Under the pieces are notes generated by a model. The model saw only the letters and a list, made by a program, of their open reading frames with translations, did not search any database and was not told the DNA's origin. Below are positions 50,179 through 59,590 of a stretch of DNA of 64,000 bases, piece after piece; the stretch's first letter is position 1, and the number at the start of each line of letters is the position of its first letter. Position numbers and translations under genes: made by a program. Source of the stretch: Melanocharis versteri (taxonomy: Eukaryota; Chordata; Aves; Passeriformes; Melanocharitidae). The stretch spans positions 38,185 through 102,184 of the forward strand of contig VZTG01007786.1 in assembly GCA_013397845.1 (NCBI GenBank). The letters run 5' to 3'.

Positions 50179-51130
50179 GGAATTAGCAGTGCTCACTGGA
50201 CAGGTGGGCAGTGGGGCACGGAGCAAGGGTGGACAGGAAAAAAACCATTTCTAAGGAAAACTCTGGTGATCACTGTTTCCTGAGAAAGAAATTCCCGCCT
50301 TGGAAGAGCAATGTTGGCTTCAGGCTGGATGAAAGCAGCCAACACCAAATTCTGGGGGTGGCTCTCAGGGTTCAGGCTGGGTTTACCTCCATCAGCACCT
50401 CTCCCTCCTCATGTTTCGGGTGCCAGCTTTTGTGGCAGAGTCTGCAAAGGTTCTCCTCTGAAAAACCCATGGCAGATTTCTTCATTTTGAGTTTCCAGAG
50501 AGTGGGTTACACCTCTGTAAGAGCTGCAGCATGAAGGTGTTTGGGAAGAGTCCCAGAGAGATGAGGGAATGGTGAAGGAAAACCATCTGGAAGGACCTGT
50601 CCTACTGTGAACCATGGCCATTCCCAAAGAACTGGGAGAAAAATTCCTGTTAAATAAAAGGGAGCTTGACTTTGGTCCTGATCCTGCATGAGAGTCTGGG
50701 GTTTAAGGCCTTGATGTCCCATGGCTGAATTTTCTGCTGTTGTAGGAGGGTTTTCCCTGTCAAGGAATGGAGGGGACTGATGCCATATCTCAGAGTTACC
50801 CATTGCTGCTGGTAAGAGAAAGAAAGAATTCAAGAGGTCTTTTGTATCACATAGGCCAGAGTAATAGGAAAAAAGTAAATTAAAAGTTAATAAAAGAGAG
50901 CATGGCAAAAAGTCCAGCAGGTCTTTTTGCCTTTAGAGAGATTATAAAGATCAAACATATTTTAGACTGAGCTAAACTGGTTTTTTTTTAGTATGTTGGT
51001 AGAGGTTTGACTCAGGGTTTGATTGAGCTGGGCAGGAGTTGTCCTTTAATGCCATTCCTGTTGTCCCAGGATTTTTTAAGAGGTTGATGAATATGGTACA
51101 AGACTTCTGAGAGCTCTACACAACTCTGAA

Positions 51131-51260
51131 ATCACAGACTCACCGAATCTTCGAGGTTGGGAAAGACCCCTAAGGTCACCAAATCCAACCACCAGCCCAG
51201 CACCGTCACGTTCCCCACCGAACCACGTCCTCAAGTGCCGCATCCACAGTTTTCCTCCAC
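51131..51260 (-). repeat. CR1 LINE fragment
   Basis: atcacagactcaccgaatct, cgaggttgggaaagacccct, aaatccaaccaccagcccag, accacgtcctcaagtgccg: reverse CR1. Confidence 0.82.
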
Positions 51261-51960
51261 CCTGCTTTGGGCACTCTCTGGAGTTCTTGAGCTGGATCAG
51301 CCACGCAGTGCCTGCTCCAGCACCTGGAGAGCTGCTGATAACAGGATTGTCCCACAAATCCCACTGGCACCTCCTCTGCTCCAGCAGGGCTTATGCGACT
51401 GGGAGGTGAGAATTCACTTGAACTTTTCCAAGTAAGGAACTATTAATTATTTCTTATCTTGCTGCACTATAAACAGATGGTGATGAATAAACAGGCTTCT
51501 AATTTGAACTTCATCAATGTTTTTTTCCAGCTTGATTTTTAATTTCCATATGCTCACTGCTTCTCCTCTCATCAAACTTGCTTTGACTTCTTCAGGGGGG
51601 ACAGACAGAGGCCCCCCAGGCTCCAAATTTGGCTTTTCAAGCCAGCCTCCACTGTGGAACAGCAAAAGCAATATTCAGAGCTTGAACAGCATGGGCCATT
51701 TCCCACCTGGATTTTTTTCCAAGTGACAGTGGTGATGATGAGCTTGCAGGACTCATCTCTATCTCACAACAAGGGTGAGGATAACACTTGTTATGTGCAA
51801 GTTAAGCCAATGTGAACAGGAATTGCGAGGGGGAACGACACTATTTTTTTTTTTCCCATGTTTTCCACTTTTCAGGCTTTTTTATTGAGTTTTATTCTGC
51901 TTCCAAGACAGACAGGGCTAGAGAGCAAACAAGAAGTGCAGTGCTGAAGGACTGAGGGTA

Positions 51961-52076
51961 TCAGGCCAGGTTGGATGGGGCTTGGAACAGCCTGGGATAG
52001 TGAAAGGTGTTTGGGTTGGAATGAGATGATGTTTAAGGCCCCTCCCAACCCAAACCATTCCATGACTCTGTGATTC
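51961..52076 (+). repeat. CR1 LINE fragment with 3' end
   Basis: caggccaggttggatggggc, cccctcccaacccaaaccat and tccatgactctgtgattccc: forward CR1 with its terminal repeat. Confidence 0.87.
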
Positions 52077-52725
52077 CCTGGAGGCCGTGCTCCCTGCACA
52101 GCTCGTGGTCTCCAGAGCTGCTCATCCCACCCAGACACGAGTCACAGTTCCTTATTCAGCTGCCATCCCTAAATAACCCCCCTGCTTCTGAAAGAGTATC
52201 TGATTGCAGAGCAAACTAATTAGCAATAATGGGATAAACAGATAATGAGCTGAGCCAGCCAACCTAGACCTGATTGATTTTCCTGGCTTTTTAACAAAGA
52301 GAGGGCTACTTTTTTTTTTTAAATTTATTATCATTTTATTTGTGTGCCTCAATTTAAGGTGAACTGTTTGTAAATTACAACCATGGAGAAGAGAAGCTTT
52401 CTCAAACCCAGAAATACTCCTGTGTGCCTGGGACCATCACATAAAAGAGGCAAGTGGAAGTCAGCAGGAAGCAGGGCAGTGGTGATTCCTGCCTTGCAGC
52501 CTCCGGGAGCTCAGCCACGCTTCACAGAGAGGGATTTGCCTCTGTCTGTGAGTCTGGAAGCAAAGTCCCTTATCCCAGCCCTTGGGAGAGCTCCCCTACC
52601 TCTGCTCAGAGCATTATCAGCAGAGCAGCCACTGTGGTGCATACGGATGTCCTGGCTGGAAAAGCACCTGGAGCTAAATCCCAGTTTTCAGTGGGGCTGG
52701 GATTGCATTCCTCCCTTCTGAAATA

Positions 52726-52815
52726 CAGAATGGTGGAATAGTTTGGGTTGAAAGGGACCTTTAAAGGTCACCTTGTCCAACGCCCCTGCCACGATTTCAC
52801 CTCATCTGGCCAAAT
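52726..52815 (-). repeat. CR1 LINE fragment
   Basis: acagaatggtggaatagttt, gggttgaaagggacctttaa and tgtccaacgcccctgccacg: reverse CR1. Confidence 0.8.
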
Positions 52816-53540
52816 CCCCTCCGAGCCAGTGAACACCAGGACAGAGATTTTCTGTGAAATGTGGTTTTTTCCTACACACCTGAGCTGCTCCCTAAGATCC
52901 CCCTCATTTTAAATATTTTGACAACAGGCAAGACCATCTGAACAGGATTCTTCACATCCTAGAAGAGATGCCAACACCTGGCCAGAACACACCAGAGATC
53001 CCCAAAACCAAGTGAAAATCCATCACCAAAAGTCATCCCCATGCCATGGCTGCTTGCCCATGTGAATCTGGCCTCTGCCTATTGCTGATTTTAATGGCAA
53101 AGAACCCACTCCTGTGTTGAATCCCGTGTGTCATTTGATGTGTTTGCTAGTTATTTCAGCACGGGGTTAAAAGCCACCAGGGCAGAGGAGTGCAAGGCCA
53201 GCCCTGCTGATGAAATCCAGCCCTGTGCTGCAGCACAACTGCGTCCCACACACCCTTCCAGAAACTGGGCAAGCTCTGCCACAAGCTCCATAAACCTCTC
53301 CTTGCTGCAGACCTGCAGAGAGGCTGTTGGGTATCCTTTGATGGTGACAAACTTCCTTAAAAGCCCAGACTTTGATCTCCCAGCCTTTGGTTCTCCTCTG
53401 TACACGCTGCCAGCCTAAACGGCTTTTCCCTGTGGATTTCCCCCTCGCTGCATCCTCTGCAGTCTTTCCTGTGCTGGAAAACAAGCTAAACCGAATTCTC
53501 CTCATCAGAAGTGGGCAATATTTAGTGACTCCTGGGCTGC

Positions 53541-53775
53541 AGAATCACAGAACCATCATGGGTTGGAAGAGACCTTTAAAATTATCAAGTCCAGTTGTCA
53601 AATCTCCTCAAATGTGGGTAACTCCACAGATACTGAATCACACTCCTAACAGGGAATAGAGGGATTCACATGGATCAGCTTCCTTCCATGGGCAGTGACA
53701 CCTTCTACTGTCCCAGGTTGCTCCAAGCCCCGTCCAACCTGGCCTTGGACACTTCCAGGAATCCAGGAAGAAGTT
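53541..53775 (-). repeat. CR1 LINE fragments, possibly two joined
   Basis: cagaatcacagaaccatcat starts one reverse CR1. From about 53675, ccatgggcagtgacaccttc and ccaacctggccttggacact read like a second one placed directly after it. Confidence 0.78.
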
Positions 53776-54744
53776 TAATCTGAAAAGGAAGCCTGGATTT
53801 CTTGCATGTTCAGCCCCTGTAAGGGAGAGGAGGTGTTTGAAGATAAAAAAAAAAGAGTGTTAAGAAGGATGTTGTTATTTATCAGTGGAAATCTACCTGC
53901 TTAACTCAAGCCAGCATCAACCTCAGCACCACCATCAAGTGCTCTTAACAAGTGACTAATCTGTCTGACACATCAAATCACAGCTGTGATTAAGCCCCTC
54001 TGATCAATACAATTGATAATGGCTCCTAAACAAAGCTTTCTTTCCAGAATGTACCGAGACACTGTTTATTTCCACTCATTTAATTAGAAAGGATAACGAA
54101 TCACTCATTAAACCTCAAGTGGTTCTCCTTTTCCTCCAAAGGCGTGGGAAGTGCAGAAGGCAACACAAGCACCTGGCCATAAATCAAAGTTTTACACTGC
54201 AGATCACAGGGAGCCTCAATTGCTTTCCATCCTCCTGTTCTGGGGGATGGAACTGGGTTAAAATTACTTTTTTCCTGAGAGTTTTACTAGGATTTCTCTT
54301 TCCAGCAACACTCAGATGAAACAGTCATCACCTTCATACGATCTCATATCATCACCTTCATGAGATTTCCCTCCAACAAACTTCCCTCTCACCCCCAACT
54401 GTCAAAGTTCAAGGTTTGATTTTACAGCTCAGCTGCATTTATTGAGTTCTGGAGCCCCACTCCAGAAAAACATCTTCTCTGACCTACTTGTGCTCACAAG
54501 CTGTGAAGGCTCCGAAGGGGAAACACATCCACTGTAGGCACTTGGAAATTATCTGTGCACACGGAACATAACAGAGTTCTCCACGCACTGATCCACCCAC
54601 AGTCACCCATTTAAGAGCCAACAATTATGGTTTTTTCTCTTGGCTCCAGGGCAGTGGCGAGTGCCTGGATGATAAAGTCAGGTATTGAGCTTCTAAATAC
54701 CTGCTGATGGTTTGGGGTAAATGGATGCCAACTGCTTTCCACAA

Positions 54745-54990
54745 AGGAAGGGACCTTAAAATCCTCTTGTTCCAATCCCCTGCCATGGGCTGGGACACGT
54801 TCCACTATCCCAGGCTGCTCCAAGCCCCATCCAACCTGGCCTTGGACACTTCCAGGGATCCAGGGGCAGCCACAGCTTCTCTGGGAGCCTGTGCCAGGGC
54901 CTCCCCACCTTCACAGGGAGGAATTCCTTCCTATTATCTCGTCTAAACCACTCTATTTCAGTTTGAAGCCATTCCCCCTTGTCCTGTCAC
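54745..54990 (-). repeat. CR1 LINE fragment
   Basis: gggaccttaaaatcctcttg, ggctgctccaagccccatcc, cttccagggatccaggggca and gccattcccccttgtcctgt: reverse CR1. Confidence 0.87.
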
Positions 54991-55930
54991 TCCAGTTCCA
55001 GCACTGTCTCCATGGACAAAACCATTTTCCTGTGCTCAAAACTGCAATTTCTGAATCAGTCCAATTCATGAGTAGTGACTGGTGGAAATGTAGATTTATC
55101 CCAGCTCAATATTTCACCATTCCATCAGGTAAAAACTCCCCAAAGGATTTCTATGTACTTGCTTTGGGCATTAATGACTTGCAACATGGCTGTGTGTCTT
55201 TACTTCAGAATTGGGAAAAATACTTTCATTGGTTTAATTCTGTTGTCAGAGAAAAAAAAAAATGTTTTGGATTAAACTTTCCAATGAGAAAAATCATTTT
55301 GGAAAAGCAGAAAAAAGTACTATCACTTCAACTATTTATTCTTCTCTTTTTAATGTACTGTATTTAATTGAATTTCTTTAAATATCCATGCAAACGAAAC
55401 GAAGCATTTAGCTGGCTTTCAGATGAATGCTTTTATCCACCCTGAGTTCTCCCTTTACTGCATTCCAGAAGAAGATTTCTTCAAACAGCTCCATTTAACT
55501 GTACAGGGACACTTGAAACAGCTTCCAAATCAAAGACAACCATCCCTTAGCAGATAAAAGCAAGGGCCAAAAGCCTTCCTGGCATCCTGGAAGCTCCTCC
55601 TGGGATCAGCTTGTCCCAGGATTCTGTTCCTCCAGAACAGTCCTTCAGTCTGTGGCCTGGCTGCAAACACTGCCAATGCAGAGATTCCTCTTCCACTTTT
55701 CCCTCTTTCGGGAGAAGGGATGCAAATCTCAAGCAGGATTTGAGATTCATCTTCCCACCCCTTCCCCCAGCAAAATGATCCCTTCTTTTTGGATCCTGGC
55801 AGTCTAATCTGGGTCCCTACACACCTTTTACTGGCAGACACGGGGCTGGTAACTTGGGAGAGGCATTTGGAGGGGGAGAAATCCAGCTGGATGCCTTAAC
55901 TTGGGGTTCTGACAGCTCTGCTGCAGGGCA

Positions 55931-55963
55931 GGGTGGGATGGGATGGGATGGGATGGGATGGGG
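55931..55963 (+). repeat. (GGGAT)n array, G-quadruplex motif
   Basis: Seven G runs of three or more, separated by one- or two-base loops (GGGTGGGATGGGATGGGATG and onward). It sits 575 bp upstream of the donor-side border of exon 2's downstream intron, on the non-coding strand. Confidence 0.9.
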
Positions 55964-56538
55964 CAGCACCAAAACCTTCCTCCTTTCCTGATCATTGGAG
56001 CAGGGAGAGGGTTAAGGAGACCGGAGACCCTTCCAAGAGGATTTCTCAGTGTGGTGAGTGCTCCATGACAAGGAGAAGATCTCAGCTGCCTGTCCCAGCT
56101 CCAGAGATACTTCACAGTCTAGGAGCACCCTCTGCTTCAGCACGAGGACAGGAGCAACTTTGGCACAGGGGTGGGAGGGCAGTTCAATGGAAGGAGATGG
56201 TCACCATGACTTCCCTTGAAGCAATCCAAGGCCCGGAAAAACCTCAGGCTTTCAGTTCCCGAGGAAAAATTGGAAAAATCCCGGTTCAGAGAGGTGGACA
56301 ACTGTGATTAAACCCACTGAGACACCTCAGTTAGGCTTTCCCAGCTGGGAGGCTGCAAGGGAACCCGGAGAGCTGCTGCAACTCTTGGCTGACTGAACTG
56401 CGCCTCGGAGGCACCTATTCCTCTCCCTCCCGAGGAGCAGCAGCTGGAGGAGCAGCAGCAGAAGGGCTGGGAAACGGCAGCTGGGAGGCTGGGAGACGTG
56501 GGTTTGCTGGCTGGGGAGGGACAGGAACATTGCCATAC

Positions 56539-56635
56539 CTGAGGTCTGGTTGTCCCAGGTCAGCTCTGCCAGGCACTGGCTGCGCTCCTCCTCGATCTCC
56601 TGCATGATGCTGCACTCCGGCCGCGTGCTGGACGC
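56539..56635 (-). CDS. VIPR1: VIPR1 exon 2: start of the extracellular hormone-binding domain
   Basis: This 97-bp exon begins after the acceptor ctccctgcag and ends TCA-G before the donor GTATGG (phase 0 in, phase 1 out). It encodes about 32 residues just after the missing signal peptide. Two cysteines are visible, in PECSIMQEI and SQCLAELTW; the second is expected to pair inside the class B ectodomain fold. The residues form the N-terminal alpha-helix that packs against the peptide hormone. An N-glycosylation sequon, NQT, lies near the 3' end. The EEERSQC stretch aligns with the VQHKQC region of mammalian VPAC1. The codon split joins exactly to exon 3 (G|GC). GC content is higher than in the flanking introns. 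This is the most diverged exon of the set, so its assignment rests on the cysteines, the phase and its position. Confidence 0.88.
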
Positions 56636-56756
56636 CTGCAGGGAGGGCACAGAGGAGACAGTGAGCACAGCCCATCCTCAGGGAGGCATTCCTGGGCATT
56701 CACGGCCCTGTGGAGCGAGCTGCAGCTCTCCAGGGCCACCGCACAGGTGTGCACCC

Positions 56757-56801
56757 TGTTTTATGTTCGCTTGTTTTATGTTCGCTTGTTTTATGTTCGC
56801 T
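56757..56801. repeat. Three perfect copies of a 15-bp unit
   Basis: The unit tgttttatgttcgct is repeated three times head to tail without a mismatch, 122 bp upstream of the exon 2 acceptor. Confidence 0.95.
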
Positions 56802-58837
56802 CAAGAGCAGGGAGAGAATCCCAGAGCCTGCTGAAAAATCAGCATTTCCCTCCATTTCCTTAGGAAAAAAAATCCCCACAACCGATTTTTTTCTGATGAT
56901 CAGGAGCAATTCTGCTGCTTTACGCTCTGGAAACCGTGCCTGGCTAACCAACACCACCAGCTATGTAGGGCAGGAAGGCGGCAGCTTTAATATTGATGCC
57001 AGGAGCTGTGGGATCTGTGCTTCGTGGTTTTTTCCCTGTCTCCCGGCTCTCACGCTAATTCAAAGCACAACCAACCCCAAATCAAATAAGGACGGAATCT
57101 CTGATGCAGATTAGGAGATCAAGGAGCTAAAAAGCAGGAAATTCCCGGTGACAAGACTTTTTCCCCTCAAGTGGTTTCTCCTCTAATCAAGTTGTGTTTG
57201 TAATACAACAGTGGCCATAAATGTTCGGGTAATTAACCGTGGACTCCTCAGAACGTGAAATTCGTGAGTTGCATCAATCGTAAAATGTGGAAATGGTGAT
57301 TTTTACTCCAAAAAACGAACTGGGAACTCACACGTATCTCAGTGTCCTCTTGCCACCAACACGCTCTCAGCTTGGAGGGGACACCTTGACCATTGTTATG
57401 GCCAGAAACTGAGGCTGCTCCAAACCCCTTCTCTTTTAAAGGGGTTGGAAAGGACATTCAACAGGGAGAAAACTTTCCAGAAATCCAGCTGCAAAGAGGT
57501 GGAGAGAGGGGAATGATGTGAAGAGAGCCAAGTCCTGGTTTGAGTTTATGCTGTCACTCTCAAAGGTGATGCGGGAAAAAACATCAGTGGGGTGAATTTC
57601 AGGAAGAGATCATGAGGACACAGGAGAAACCTCTGCCTGTGAGAGGTGGTTGATTCAGTGTCCCCTCTTGAGGCTTTTGGGATAATCAGATACTTTCATC
57701 AGAAATAGGCAGAGAAAATAAATAAATTAAAAAAATCCTGTCTCATTTCAAAATGTGTGAGTTATTGCTCTGTCCATATATTTGCCAGTCAAGGTTTTAA
57801 GACAAAAAGTCCAAGAATCCTTTGAAGGAACAATCATTTGATGTAAATTTGGGTTAAATTATAAAACAATATAGCACATTAAATTTACCTCACCATTTCC
57901 CATTAACCTATCCTGTTTCATGCCACGCTTGGTTCAGACTTTAATTTCCTTTAGGCTGAGAATGGGTCTTGATTAGTAGTGTATAAACAATTAATTATGT
58001 GGTTTTCTAGTAAAATTAAAAATAAATAAAAAAACAAACACTAGAAGAAGGGGATTCATTTGGAGTTGTCTTCGTTCTCAAATATTTTTTTTTCCCAAAG
58101 GGAAACAGATCTTTGGAAATTTCATCTTGGCTCATCTGAAATACCATAGATTCATTTTGTTTTGATTTACAGTGCTTCTTGCCATTTTATTTTAACCTTA
58201 AAAAAGCACAAGGGGAAGCGTGAGAGATTTGCAGAGCACTTGCTGGAAAAATAAAGATTGAAATGTTTTCAAAACATTCTGACTTTTTCAAAGGGAAGTT
58301 TTAACTCTCTGGACTTAAACCACTGCCAAATTCATCTCACATCTATAAATACCTCTGGTTTTCACTTTATAAATTAATTCATATGGCTCTAACTTTGATC
58401 GGGGCTGGCAAAGCACTCTGTAGTTCTACAATATATCTTAAATTTTTTTTAGGCAGTAGATTTTACACCAAGCCCATTAGCAAGTACTTCAGTGCCAATT
58501 CTTCCCTTCACTAAAATCTCATGCCCGAATTGGATAATTGCATATTCACCTCAATGGCCCAATATTTATTTTTGAGTAACTGGTTTTACCGCCTTTAAAA
58601 AAGAAATGAGGCTCTGTTTGGAAAAGTGGGCTTGTGATGGGCTCAGGTAAACTTGATTATACAGAGAAATTTTAAAATGTCATATTTTTTTCCACACAGT
58701 CCAAGAGAAAATGTATCTATATTAGGAAAAACTCTGAAAAAAGAGTGTCCAGTAGCTAAAATAACGAAATACAGAAGATCTTGGATTTTGTAGTGCTGGT
58801 GCTGACTTCTTGTGAGCTTTTAGGGAAGGTGGGTGCT

Positions 58838-58948
58838 CACAACAACCCCAAGCAGGGCTTCAGACTGAGGGTAGAGGGGCTGGAAAAGGACCTGGGGGTG
58901 CTGGGGAAGCAGCTGAACACGAGCCCAGGTGGGCAGGAGGGGCAATGG
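58838..58948 (+). repeat. CR1 LINE body fragment, left of the LTR
   Basis: ggctggaaaaggacctgggg followed by gtgctggggaagcagctgaa and cacgagcccaggtgggcagg matches the C-terminal coding part of CR1 (family text 'aaggacctgggggt...ctgaacatgagcc'). It stops at the LTR boundary. Confidence 0.75.
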
Positions 58949-59293
58949 TGATGCCTTGAGAGGCCACCTGGAACAGAGGCCAGGCAGAGTAAAGAAATAA
59001 AGTAGGTATTTATTAAAAAGGCTTTCAAAGGATCCACCTTGGGCAGTACAAGAGCCTGGCCAAGGCTTCACCCAAGATGGGTCACGAGTTTTCACACTTT
59101 TATAAGTTTGGTCCATTTACATACTGGGGTTGATTGTCCAATTACAGCTTCAGGTAATAAAGTCCCATCCTCCAGTTTGCTCTTTTCAATTCCCACTTTT
59201 TTATACTTTCTTGGGCCTGAAGCTGGGATGGTGACCTTGGTTTTCCAGGCTGCAAAAGGATTGTTTTTGTCTGACTAAACTGTGAAGAGAACT
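58949..59293 (-). mobile_element. Endogenous-retrovirus-like LTR, copy 3, lying between CR1 pieces
   Basis: On the minus strand this reads through CTTATAAAAG (TATA-like), ACCCATCTTGGG, GGCCAGGCTCTTGTACT, an AATAAATACC signal and CCTGGCCTCTGTTCCAGG to the terminal GGCATCA, the same 3' end as the LTRs at 4.7 and 41.3 kb. Its right (5') end runs into a one-base gap at 59294. CR1 sequence lies on both sides in the same orientation. Confidence 0.75.
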
Positions 59294-59294
59294 N
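59294..59294. other. One-base assembly gap
   Basis: A single N at the junction of an LTR 5' end and CR1 sequence. Confidence 0.95.
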
Positions 59295-59297
59295 CCC

Positions 59298-59590
59298 GGG
59301 TCGGGCTCTGCTCCCGAGTAACAAGTGACAGCACAAGAGGGAACGGTCTCAAGATGCACCAGGGGACGTTTAGGTTGGATATCAAGGAAAATTTCTTCAC
59401 TGAAAGAGTTAACCCTGGCGCAGGCTGCCCAGAGCAGTGGCTGAGTCACAGCCCTCTGGAGATACTCAAAAGCCATGTGGATGTGGCACTTGGGGACGTG
59501 GGTTATGGTGGCCTTGGCAGTGCTGGGCTGATGACTCCTCCTGATGATCTTAGAGATCTTTTCCACCCTTAACGATTTAATGATTCCATA
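59298..59590 (+). repeat. CR1 LINE 3' part, right of the LTR
   Basis: gctcccgagtaacaagtgac, ttaggttggatatcaaggaa, aggctgcccagagcagtggc, atgtggcacttggggacgtg and the terminus aacgatttaatgattccata form a well-kept CR1 3' end in the forward direction. Confidence 0.87.

Larger units (their letters stand above)
42503..56538 (-). other. VIPR1: VIPR1 intron 2
   Basis: At 14.0 kb this is the longest complete intron. It contains at least eight CR1 fragments, an AAATA run at 45603, a 402-bp direct duplication across a one-base gap (47017-47822) and a GGGAT array (55931-55963). No gene is recognised. Open frames in it are short and have no family resemblance. Confidence 0.85.
4069..56635 (-). other. 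VIPR1: VIPR1 (VPAC1) gene, exons 2-10 of an inferred 13, partial at both ends
   Basis: Nine exons on the minus strand join into one uninterrupted reading frame of about 306 residues, ending in the third intracellular loop. The product is a class B GPCR that, in known vertebrates, binds VIP and PACAP at the plasma membrane and signals mainly through Gs and cAMP. VIPR1 is preferred over its paralogues because of FYGTVKTGYTIG before TM1, GESEHC in the first extracellular loop, and VFFQYCVMANFFWLLVEGLY and SFFSERKYF around TM3. VIPR2, PAC1 and the secretin receptor differ at these places as I recall them. Exon sizes 133, 154, 61, 70 and 92 bp fit the conserved class B gene structure. Introns 2 to 9 are 14.0, 10.1, 5.1, 1.9, 12.3, 2.6, 2.3 and 3.3 kb. 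The signal-peptide exon and the exons for TM6, TM7 and the C-tail are not in the window. Exon numbers are by analogy with the mammalian gene. Confidence 0.9.

Noticed and set aside
4069..56635. Assignment to VIPR2, ADCYAP1R1 or the secretin receptor
   Set aside because: FYGTVKTGYTIG, GESEHC, FFQYCVMANFFW and SFFSERKYF fit VPAC1 better than the texts I remember for the others. Only the third intracellular loop and part of the ectodomain are VPAC2-like.
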